Assembly (NCBI GenBank): GCA_030248215.1
Contig: JASANG010001737.1
Coordinates: 186,001-250,000, forward strand
Length of the DNA: 64,000 bases
Reading direction: 5' to 3'
Source of the DNA: Enoplolaimus lenunculus
Taxonomy: Eukaryota; Nematoda; Enoplea; Enoplida; Thoracostomopsidae
Made by a program: the position numbers and the translations under genes. The notes beneath the pieces are model-generated. The model saw nothing but the letters and a program-made list of their open reading frames with translations, was not told where the DNA came from and made no database searches. This document shows, piece after piece, positions 48,215-58,788 of this stretch (positions within the stretch are counted from its first letter, which is position 1; each line of letters starts with the position of its first letter).

Positions 48215-51200
48215 ATGTACAGTGCTTCTGCGCAAGATTCATATGCACCGACGGCCAACCATGATTCCAATACGAACTTTTTTTGCTCGAAAGACGGCGA
48301 TTCAGTAATTGCTGCTGTATGCGTACGAGATATTCAAACAAATCCAGGGCCAGTTTGTGGTCGTTTGTCACACGCTGAAGAACAACAAAACCCTGTAACT
48401 AATTGCGATTGCTTGTCGAAACCTGAAGAAAGCCAACTTCTTTTAAATGAGTCAATATGCGATTGCGAAAAAAAAATTCAGAATTTGCTGCTTCTCTGTT
48501 CGAAACTGCGAAAGTATGTTCATTCGTTTTTTATATTTTTGGCCTCTGTATACTTTCTTTTTCCACAGAAGACGAGGCTTACGCTTAAGCCAGCTTAGAC
48601 TTCATAGGTACGACTTAACCAGATGTTGACGAGAAAGAGGACGTAAGCCTTTTGTGAAACCTAAACATAAACGTGAGCCTGAGAATAAATCTACGGGGGA
48701 GCGTATATAGTTATAGAACCGAATTTTGAATATTGTGGTATTTTGAATAGTGCGTATACTCGATAAAAATGTTGTAACAGCTAAGATGTGAATAAAGATT
48801 TAGATCTTTTATCAGTATTCTTTGAAATGTTAAAGGATTCAGGCTCAGTATCAGCAGCCTGCCGTGATTTGGAAGTGAAAAAAGTGTCTGTACTAATCTC
48901 TATAATTTTGGGTAAACTTTTGCACTGTCGAATATCGCTGTTTTGGAGGAAGAAACTACGATTGTCCAAAACTATTTATACGTTGTATTTAGAAAGCGGT
49001 GATGACTTGCCAGCAACACGGTGGGAACACTAGACCAAAATTAGCATTCCTGAACGGCTCATTTTCGATACATCAAAATTAGGCAGCGACTTAAAGTATA
49101 TTAGTTCTCTCACTCAAATATGAACAGGAATAGCAGCATAGAGCTGTGTATCGATATAAAAAGTTACTGAACAAAGCGTCTAAAACACAGCGCGGAATGT
49201 TTTCGAAATATATTGGTCATAGTCGTCATATCCGGATTCTTCTTCGGTATTCAACTTTATGGACCCAAACTGACAAATAATTTTTAGAAGCAATAGCTTG
49301 AAACATAAAAATATATGACGTGTTCGGAAAATATTGCAAGCTCACTTAACGACATCTTAATTGAAAGAACTTGCGATAACTCTTATCTGTATTTTAGCTA
49401 GACATTGATTTTTGATCGCAGCGGCAGCCAAAGACAGAGCTCATACTGCATTCAGTTTATTGTTTTAGTTTGGAAATACTAGTACGTACGCCTCTAATGT
49501 AATGTTTGGCTCCAATGTTTAAGGTATGGCACTCAACAATTACAGACACATGTACCTGCACCTGTTGACGATTTCACAGAATTACCGGGATGGCACGTTT
49601 CGAAAATCACACAGCGCATGGAGTACTTTCTGTTCAATGGAATCCGTCGGTTTTTCAAATCACCTTCAAACATCTTGTACGATTCAATTAATTGTGGTTT
49701 TTTCATTTGGCAAAACCCCGGCGAGACTATCAAATCAGTATGGAATACTTGTCGCCCGGAAGTTTATTTTCGTAATAGAGATGCTTTCCAGTTTTTCACA
49801 AACAATTTACCAATTGCAATTTTTCATGAGAAGAATTTGAACAGTTACTTCGTCACATCATTGAACGATCCATACTTAGCTGTAGCTGCAGTGAAGGCCA
49901 AGGTTCAACTTGCAGAAGAGTTGGCCATCACAAAGAGGTTTTCGCATCTTACAGCTGAAAAGGTTGGAAGTTTGTGCGCTCTTTTCTCTCAACGACAACG
50001 ACGAGCGGTTAAGTATGCCGTTATGGAGACTCAGGGAAATTGCATGTCTGTGCGAATGTTGAAACAAATTGGCATATACCATCCAAAAGAAATTAGAGCA
50101 ACTGTTTTAGCAGATATGCAGAAGATTGAAAAACTTAAAGAGCAGTTCAATAAAGTTATGCTGAAATATTCTGAAGAATCCAAATCTAACACAAACGCTT
50201 TAACCAGATTTATAGATGACGAAATTGAATACCTTGGTAACGGAGGGATAGCGTCTTGTCTTGACAAACACCAAAACGAATTTACCAATAAAAATGCTGC
50301 AGGAGTGGAACTGTTGATATCAATACTTAAACCTCTCGCGAATATACGGAACCGAATAAACAAACTAATCGGTAATGATATTTTGTCGCTTCAAATCATT
50401 TTTTTCAAAATCGCATGCTACGCAACGCAAAACAATGTCACATTATCGAACCGAATGATAGAGTACATTAAAGAATTACAATATCCACAGAAGTTGCTGC
50501 GTCAAATTTTGAATAAGACTGTCACTGATAACGACTTGCAAGTGATCGTTAGCTCTATGATGACAGATGCCATTCAAACGGCAGAAGACAAAATTCAGTT
50601 ACTTATACGTGAGCTTGATCCATATGCAGCGAGACACATTCAGGTAATTGCTAAGATTACGAATGCGTTGAAAAGCATGCAGAATTCAAGTAACAGTCAG
50701 ATTGCAGATGCACTGGGACAAAACGATAGATTGGGATTACGAGTTCTATTGTTTCAAATTTTTAAATATGCGTCGCGCAACTGCATCAAGATACCACGGC
50801 AAATCAAAGAGTTTGCCGTTTGCCTTGGGTATCCAGAGCCCGTCTTGCGATGCATGTTAGATGGTTCGAAGCTACCAACCGCTCATATCAGCTCAATAAG
50901 CTCAGATTCTGAAATATCAAAAGCTGCGGAATCTTTGAAACAGGTAACCATTAGATATATAAAGCGCCAGAAAATATTATTGTATAATATGCTACGCGAA
51001 CAAAAATATGTGCGTCCCAATAGAGAGCCCGCCTACTTGAAAAAGTTTCCGAACGTGGGTCTTGCTATTGAAAGTTTTGTGCGGCGAAATAATGTAGGTG
51101 CAGACCGTTGGCGGCAATGTGGTTCTCTAGTTGCCTACTATAGAAGGGGAACGAAGTTAAGGCGCACGCATAAAGTTACTTTCAAAACTATTCAAAAACA

Positions 51201-54200
51201 TCTTAATAAAATATATTATCCACACAAAATATCTACGTCCACAATTTTTTACCTTTGTTGCCAACGCCATAAGTTAAAAAAACTGGTCCATCGCCATTAT
51301 AATGAAATCGATCTGCGATTCAAACGAAGTCGTCGTGGATTTACTGTTAAACACTCTGTTGACAAGTACCTTAGCGACGCATTTTATCGACTTAAAGATT
51401 TTATTGAATTGAAATGTAGTGTTGCAATAACATGTAACTCTGACGATGCCGCAGCGATCAGGACTGATACAGTGATTACACACTGTCAATTTCCGGTTCT
51501 CTCCCTGGAAGGTGAAGAAAAATTACGTACTCGCGTTGACTATCAAAATGCGTATCCATCTGGCATTCAGGTTTCTTCTTACTTCTTTCCTGAAACAAGT
51601 AAACATCCTATGAAAGTCGCTGGCGTGGTTAAACCAAAAGGTCTTTTTGGAAAGAGTGCAGCCCAGCACTACACTGATTATCTGAACGTCGAGGCTTGGG
51701 CAATTACAAAGCCGGACAAATTTTTTGTTTGGTTGTATCGCCGCGACGGCGGTCCTAATGAGGGCCCTGACAAAAAAGAGGTGAAATTGTTTGCGGCGCT
51801 ACTTCATCTTAACAAATCACAACTAATGACTGTTGTTACATCACGGTATGCAGGCGGTTCATACAAAAATGATGTGGAACGTGTTAATGGTTGTTTAAAA
51901 CAAGCAGAGACTTTGTTTCACTGCCCATCAACATCTGTTGGTAAAAACGACCTCTGGCAAAGCAAACCAGGCGCTCAGCTGCTAAAAGAAAATTGCGAGA
52001 TGGCTGGTAAAATCTATATGAGCCACGTCGATGGCGTGAAGTACAAAAACACGCCAATTAAATTGATGTTGGGTACAAATACCGAGTTCACGCGCGACAT
52101 TGTTTCGGCTTTTCTTGGCAAAAATCAGCATCAACGAAAGCTTCAACAAAAGAAACACCCTAGTTTATGGAAGCAGTTAGTACTCGCGCAGAACATTCAA
52201 AGAGCGCATGAAATGCCTTCCAGCGATGCGAAGTATTTTTATGGTTTACAACTGTGCCTTGGCAAGTTCGATTGCGGGCATCCGCTTTGTTACAAATATT
52301 CTACATCAAATACTTACAAGAACATGATGTAAGATTTTGTTGTTTTTACGGTAGCAAACAAAACACCACAAGGTAGAAGTGGGATATGAATTTCGCCAGT
52401 GATGATACAATCACACATTTAATTTCGTGCCTGCTTGAAACAGCTCTTTCAAACTGTATCTTAAATTAGGACCTTGGATAAGCTCTTCGTCGATGTTTCA
52501 AGCATTTTCATATATATGCTAATTTTCAACTGGATTTTATGATAAAGGTTTAGTTTCCTTCACTGAAAACTTTGTAAACTAGTTTAAACCAGTGACACGT
52601 CATGTCAACTCTGGATTCGCCGCTAATTGCCAGCTCAGCTGATATATAGGATATATTTCGTTTAGAAACACTTATAAATGTGTTTTCCATTTTTTTAGAG
52701 ATAACTTGCTCTGGTATCCGGGTGGTCCGCATATTTTCAAGATAACATATCCAGTTCGAGATCCATCACGAGAATGGGGTATCCATTGCGAAGACTGTGA
52801 CGGTCCGTGTCGCGGACACTATTTGGCAGGTATATTTTGCGTTTAATAAGAGATGGGATGAAGTGCGGGTAAACGCGAAAATATTCAGAGCGCGCATGAA
52901 AAATTGTGATTTTCAGCTCACCGAGATTTCGGGCAGCGATCGATAGACAAAGTACTTATAACTATAGCACAGAGTACATTGTTTTACTTGTAGAATAATG
53001 GTTTGTTTTTACCATTGCTATTACGGTTATCCTAACGCTAATTGGTTTCGGTTTTGTGTATGCGCAAATAATCAAATCTGATCAGTATAGTTATTAGCGG
53101 TTTAGCCTGGCATAAAATTCTTGTTCATAAAACTAGCATGTTAGCCTACACACAAATGTCTTTTATTTCAAACATTAATATTATCCTTAAACAGTTCAGA
53201 AATTCGTTTCTTAAACGGTTAAAACATAAATGTCTTATATTCAAGAAATTGCTATTGACAATTGAAAAAACACATGTTTCTTATTTGGAAATAGTTGCCT
53301 TTTGCTCAAGAATTAATTTTTTGATTTTTATGTATTTAAAAAGGTTACTCCATCATTCTTCAATTTATTATACTTCGGGTTGATCAGCCCGCCCCCAACC
53401 TAAGTTTACGTATTAGGCGTATCTTAGGTTGTAAAATTAAGTTGGTTTAGCTTTAGCCCCCATTGTTTCATATTACAGAAATATTTGTCTTATATTACAG
53501 AAATGTTTGTCTCAATCGTTCGTGAAACAAAGTCTTAAATCTCAGACTTTTAAGTCTAAAAATTTCAGACCCATATTTCTGAAAGTTTAAGAAAAATAAG
53601 TCTGGAATTCATGACATGTATGTCTGGAGGCTAGTGCCTAGACCAATGAGTAATTTGCCTGAATACCAGATTGGCCAATTTACTTTTGTTTTCAACAATT
53701 TCTGTTTAATTCAAATATAATAGTAATTTGTTTCATTTGAAAATATGTTTAGAAGAACAAGCAATTGAAGCTGTTATGAAAGATTCGTCGCTTCAAATCA
53801 GTATTTATCCGTCTAAACGAATAGCTCAACACGTTAAGCTTGCCGTTGTTGATCGCATGGACCCTTATGTTGGAGCTGAAGCTCTGGCTCGGTCATGTAT
53901 GCTTACACTGGCGGAAACGAAAAATGAAATAGAAAGACTGCTCAATTTAAAAATTAGTTGTGAGTTTATGTTACGCAAAGCGTTTTGGGTCGGAATGTAT
54001 TAAAATTTAAACGTTTAGATAATTAAATATGTTTCCACATGCTCAGCCCATCGTAAACTAATAAATTTTCGACAAGGGTCACAAAAGTAAAACAGAACCA
54101 CGCGAGCTTTCGAGCGAGAACTAACGGCATATGGTCCTAAAGCATATTGAAAACTTTTTTGTTTTGTAACAGTTCGGCGAAGCATCTGATCTCTGGTTCC

Positions 54201-56065
54201 TTTTAGATCTGTTCTACTTTAGCGTGCTGCAGCCCGTCCGGACATATATGCAAATCATAGTATGTATATATTAGATCTTTTTTGCATTTATACGTATTCG
54301 ATCTCGCCGCAAAACATAAAAATCAAAAAGTGCGTTTTAAAAAATAGATGCATAGGTATTAGTATTTTTGGTATTGCACTAAAATTCTAGTTTTGATTCA
54401 GCATCCAAATAGTGGAAACCAGATTTTTATTTTGATTCTAAAAAGTAAAACTTAAACTTTTAAGCTGAAAACCGGCAAAAACTTCGCAAAATGCAAATAC
54501 CAAGCCGATATTGCAAGTCTCACAGGCGACGCCAAAATAAAGAGTACGACGGCGATTCAGTATTCTCAGACACAGAATGCACTGATAGCAATACGGAAGA
54601 AAGCGATAGCAACTCTGACTCTTCGTTGTCAACAACAAAAAAGATGTACCAGCAACCGTTGCCCGATGGTAACGGCAATAGCAAAACACCTTCGAGCAAG
54701 GTTGTAACCACAGTTCGAAGTCGACAAATCAAAAGGAGAGGTAGGAAACGTTTAGCAGATGACAATAATGAATTAAGTTCCCATTGTGGTGTCTCTAAAA
54801 ATCCAGCGATTGCGTCAATTTCTGAAACTCATGGTGATATGCGTAATCATGAGTGTTCTATAAACAATACTTCCCAAAGTGAAATAGAGCTGTTTTGTCA
54901 GCCTTGTCAGCAAGTGTTGTCTACAACTGGCAGTGTTGATCACAGCCTTTACAGCAGCAACGCGAATTATAACGCCGTTATTGCATCGATTTCGAAAACA
55001 CTTGCTGATTTGCGCAATTATCAGTATTCCGTTAAAAACACCAACGCTTCTGAGAGCGAAACTGAACTTTTCTGTCAACACAACCAGGAAGGATTGCCTA
55101 TTGGTAGCGCAGAAAACTCTAAGATTAGCAGCACTAACGTTACCCATAACGCCGCTATTGCATCTATTTCAAAAACACTTGCTGATTTGCGTAATTATCA
55201 ATGTTTTGTTAACAACACCAACGCTTCAGAGAGTGAAACTGAACTTTTTTGTCAACAAAGCCAGGAAGAATTGCCCATTAGTAGCATAGATAATTCTAGC
55301 AGCACTAACGTTACCTATAACGCCGCTATTGCATCTATTTCAAAAACGCTTGCGGATTTGCGTAATTATCATTATTCCGCTAAAAACACCAACGCTTCGG
55401 AGAGTGAAACTGAACTTTTTTGTCAACAAAGCCAGGAAGAATTGCCCATTAGTAGCGTAGATAATTCTAGCAGCACTAACGTTACCTATAACGCCGCTAT
55501 TGCATCTATTTCAAAAACGCTTGCGGATTTGCGTAATTATTAATATTCTGCTAACAACACCAACGCTTCGGAGAGTGAAACTGAATTTATCTTTCAACAA
55601 AGCCAGGAAGAATTGCCTATTGGATGCGCTGATAACTCTAAGATTGGCGATACCAACGTTAATTATAACGCCGCTATTGCAACTATTTCAAAAACACTTG
55701 CTGATTCGTGTAATTATCAATATTCTGTTAACAACGCTTCGGAGAGTGAAACTGAACTTTTCTGTCAACACAGTCAGGAAGAATTGCCCATTGCAAGCGT
55801 TGATAACTCTAATATTGGCAAGGTCAACGTTAACAAAGTCACTTTTGCATCTATTTCAGAAAGACTTGCTGATCTGCGTAATTATCATTCCCTTATTAAT
55901 AACAACAGCAACGCTTCGGAAGGCGAAACAGAACTTTTCTTGCCTAATGGAAGCGTTAACCAGCTTAATAGCGACAATAACGCTAACTCCGCTACCGGAT
56001 CTGTTTCAAAAACATTGGGGGACTTGCGTAAACTCGAGTATTCTGAAAGTGAAACAGAATTATAA
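48215..56065 (+). CDS. Large DDE transposase-like gene, five exons
   Basis: Exons are 48215-48513, 49524-52328, 52699-52829, 53753-53959 and 54465-56065, and all four junction phases agree (2, 2, 1, 1). Exon 1 starts at ATG and carries a 2A-like DIQTNPGP. Exon 2 encodes about 935 residues: an all-helical N-terminal half, then an RNase-H-like DDE candidate set, Asp in SDDAA (51442), Asp in DGGPNEGP (51745) and Glu in NDVERVNG (51877), spaced 101 and 44 residues. It ends with a DCGHPLC pair. Exon 3 adds WYPGGP and a CEDCDGPCRGH zinc-knuckle-like motif (C-x2-C-x3-C-x2-H). Exon 4 is helical; exon 5 is a basic linker plus an eight-unit tail. I recall similar DGGP/NxVERV proteins from sponge and cnidarian genomes but cannot name the family. 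An in-frame TAA at 55541-55543 ends the product at about 1506 residues; without it the frame runs to 56063. Confidence 0.78.
48329..48352 (+). other. 2A-like ribosome-skipping motif
   Basis: Codons 39-46 of the proposed protein read DIQTNPGP, preceded by a hydrophobic AAVCV-type stretch. The 2A consensus is D-(V/I)-E-x-N-P-G-P; here Gln replaces Glu. If active it would release a 45-residue leader and start the main chain at Pro. 2A-like sequences near N-termini are known from non-LTR retrotransposons and sea urchin NLR genes. Activity with Gln is uncertain. Confidence 0.6.
49524..52328 (+). CDS. Core exon with candidate DDE catalytic domain
   Basis: The 2805-bp exon is open throughout. It follows CAATGTTTAAG, and its one-base start completes a Lys codon from exon 1. 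The donor is ATGAT before GTAAGA. If that donor were skipped, the frame would stop two residues later. The coding sequence is intact, with no frameshift or stop, unlike a decayed transposon copy. The alternative acceptor at 49546 (CAACAATTACAG) would be phase 0 and does not fit exon 1. Confidence 0.85.
52830..53752. other. Intron 3 of the transposase-like gene with dispersed repeat
   Basis: Positions 53150-53630 contain a degenerate family rich in TCTTATATTCAAGAAATT and GTCTGAAATTT-type motifs shared with 5640-6240. No other exon fits the phase. Confidence 0.4.
54801..56065 (+). repeat. Eight-unit coding tandem repeat (171-177 bp)
   Basis: Each unit encodes 57-59 residues in the order AIASISKTLADLRNY, NNTNASESETELF, CQQSQEELPI, and then a Ser/Asn spacer. 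Units 3 and 4 are most alike. Unit 1 and the last two are diverged, and the final unit is partial, ending in SESETEL and TAA. Unit 5 carries the single nonsense change CAA to TAA at 55541; the frame is otherwise preserved after it. The repeat is probably a disordered or coiled acidic tail. Confidence 0.92.
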
Positions 56066-56449
56066 ATAGTATTGGCCTGTATAAACCAATTAATTCTTAA
56101 TTTTCAGCTTCTGTTAGCTCTAGCAGCGCATCCATAAATCTCTGCTGGGATGGCCTGTGCTCTGAGTAAAGTACATACACGCAGTATTGATAAACGTAAA
56201 CGTGAATGCTAAACGCAAATTTTTAGCGAAAAACACAAAATTTGTTGTAGATGTAGAGAACTCTGATTCCTGGGTCTTCTGTATAGGTACGACTTTACTT
56301 CAACCTATTTATAATTTCTTTAAAAAATAAATTTTTTAGAAAAATTTTAGAAAAATATTTAAGACCTGGGGCAATGATTTTGTGCGGTAATTTGTAAAAT
56401 CTTCAGGTGTATACGCGAAACTCGGGAGCGAGCTGTTTTGTTGGGAATC

Positions 56450-57085
56450 GAATGATTTTTTCAAACATTCCTGGGATTTTCTATACTTTACGGTCTGGTT
56501 TCTCCGTGGGTAGATTAATTGTTGTACAACATTGCAATATTGTTTTTTTCACAGTTTATATTTATACTTTGACAGTTTGTATTTTCCACTTCAGTGCTGT
56601 TATCTTTTTAAACTGTGTGTGTACGGACCCGGATCCACTGAAAATAGTCAGAAATCTCTCTACCAAAAGCGTTATTTTATTAATATTTGGTTTTTCACAT
56701 ATAAACTTTGGTAAAGTTTGTTTTTTTTCGCTACTGCTGAATAAAAATCGGTATCTTTTTTGCTGAGAAACAAATGATTTTGTGCATACATTTCTGGAAT
56801 TTTCTATACTTTACGGTCTGATTTCTCCGTGGGCAGATAATTGTCGTACAACATCGCAATATTGTTTTTCACAGTTTATATTTTATACTTTGGCAGTTTG
56901 TAATTTCCACTTCAGTGCTGGTATCTTTTTTTAAACTGAGTGTGTACGGACCCGGATCCACTGAAAATGGTCAGAAATATGTCTACCAAAAGCGTTAAAT
57001 TTAAAATTTGGTTTTTCACAGTTAAAATATATAAACTTTGAAAGTTTATGTTTTTCGCTACTGCTGAATAAAACTCGGTATCTTT
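56450..57085 (+). repeat. Two-copy tandem duplication of about 315 bp
   Basis: Copies at about 56465-56765 and 56788-57085 share GGATTTTCTATACTTTACGG, CACTTCAGTGCTG, GTGTACGGACCCGGATCCAC and TTTTTCGCTACTGCTGAATA. They differ by many small changes, so the duplication is older than those at 23.6-30 kb. Confidence 0.85.
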
Positions 57086-57267
57086 TATGAGTGAGTAGAC
57101 AGATTAGTATTTACACAGGGATTCTTAGATCTACAAAGTTTCGCATAGCTAAAAAATAAAACTCGATTTGCAGCGACCAAAGAAAACAGAGCTATATCTC
57201 AGCGGGATTATAGGAATAAAAAAACAGATAAAGAATCGCAGCCTCGAAAAACGGCAGGCCACCGCAT

Positions 57268-57698
57268 CAAGAAGAAACCCAAACCGAAAAAAAAGAGGCC
57301 CGACAAGGCCCCAAAAAAAAACGCAGACCACCCCAAGCAAACCGCAAACGAAGACGAACAACCACAACAAAAAGCCGGCGCAAGCCAAAGCCAAAAAAGC
57401 GCAACGAAACACCCGAACCGCAACAGGCCCACGCAAACAACAAAAACAACACGGCCAGGCCCACCAAAAAACAACGCACACGCCCACCCCAAAAAGCCAA
57501 CCCAACAACCACAACAGCACACAGCGAGCGCAAAAAAAACAAAACACCACAAAAGAAGCCAACACAACAAAAACAAAAAAAAAATAAAAAACAACCAAAC
57601 AAACAAAACAAAAAACAAAAAACAAAACAACAAAACAAAAAAAAAAACAAAAAAAAAAAACACACCACAAACACAAAAAACACAACCCACCCCAAACG
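57268..57698 (+). repeat. T-depleted A/C-rich block
   Basis: Only one T (57585) occurs in 431 bases of the plus strand, while A, C and G are present. The first half is C/G/A mixed and the second half is almost pure A/C. It keeps a Lys/Gln/Thr/Asn plus-strand frame (57168-57587) simply because stop codons need T. I do not call a gene. It is either a biologically skewed block or a sequencing or consensus artefact. Confidence 0.9.
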
Positions 57699-57899
57699 TC
57701 TTTACAAAAAGTTTGGTATAACTACGAAACGAGGTGTGTTTAGGGTTTTGTTTTCAAGTTGTTTTTTCACTACCAAAGCGTTCGACAGTAAAATTTGTAA
57801 TGTGGGCTTCTGAAATGGACTGACTGTGTGCTTAGGGTTGCGTAAATTGTTTTCGGCGCACTGCAATTTCTTTTGGCCTGCTTTCGACTTGTAGTAAAA

Positions 57900-58620
57900 G
57901 TGGATCATGTAAAAAAGTTCCGGGGCAGAACATTTTACATTTTTCTGTGGGACTGGAATAGACTGGTATGCATTCGGCTGTTATATGTAGCGGAACATTT
58001 TTTGTGGGACTGGAATAAAGTTGTATGCTTTCGACATATAAAAAGTGGACCAAAAAAGATCACGGGCGGAACATTGTTCTGTGGGACAGGAATAAAGTGG
58101 TATGCTTTCGACATATAAAAAGTGGACCAAAAAAGATCAGGGGCTGAACATTTTTCTGTGGGACAGGAATAAAGTTGTATGCTTTCGACATATAAAAAGT
58201 GGACCAAAAAAGATCACGGGCGGAACATTGTTCTGTGGGACAGGAATAAAGTGGTATGCTTTCGACATATAAAAAGTGTACCAAAAAAGATCATGGGCGG
58301 AACATTTTTCTGTGGGACAGGAATAAAGTTGTATGCTTTCGACATATAAAAAGTGGACCAAAAAAGATCACGGGCGGAACATTGTTCTGTGGGACAGGAA
58401 TAAAGTGGTATGCATTCGACTTATAAAAAGTGTACCAAAAAAGATCATGGGCGGAACATTTTTCTGTCGGACAGGAATAAAGTGGTATGCATTCGACTTA
58501 TAAAAAGTGTACCAAAAAAGATCACGGGCGGAACATTGTTCTGTGGGACAGGAATAAAGTGGTATGCTTTCGACATATAAAAAGTGGACCAAAAAAGATC
58601 AGGGGCTGAACATTTTTATG
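57900..58620 (+). repeat. 77-bp tandem array, about nine units
   Basis: The unit includes GTGGACCAAAAAAGATCACG, GGCGGAACATTGTTCTGTGG and GGTATGCTTTCGACATATAA. Two alternating versions exist (ATCACGGGCGG and ATCAGGGGCTG). The first units (57900-58030) are shorter and diverged. Minus-strand frames across it are repeat shadows. Confidence 0.93.
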
Positions 58621-58629
58621 TGAGACTGC

Positions 58630-58788
58630 AATACATTAAGCTTAAGCTTTAGACAAATTGTTTGCTTTGGCTTAGGCTTAGGCCTAGGTATGAGCTCATT
58701 TTTAGGTTTAGGCTTAGGCTTAGAAGTAAGCTTAAGAATATGCTTATGCTACTTTTCCGCCCATCTTCCATACATTGACCGTAAAGGT
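58630..58788 (+). mobile_element. TTAGGC-containing MITE fragment
   Basis: It contains GGCTTAGGCTTAGGCCTAGG and TTAGGCTTAGGCTTAGAAG, then the conserved GAATATGCTTATGCTAC and TCCATACATTGACC end. It directly follows the 77-bp array; the left end is unclear. Confidence 0.55.

Noticed and set aside
48786-48909. Open, acceptor-preceded exon candidate between transposase exons 1 and 2
   Set aside because: It needs a phase-1 upstream exon, but exon 1 ends in phase 2 and joins 49524 perfectly. It may be a cassette of another transcript but is unsupported.
57149-57690. Long hydrophobic minus-strand frames and a Lys/Gln-rich plus-strand frame
   Set aside because: They exist only because the T-free block cannot form stop codons on the plus strand (or their complements in those minus frames). 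There is no start context, domain or splice signal.
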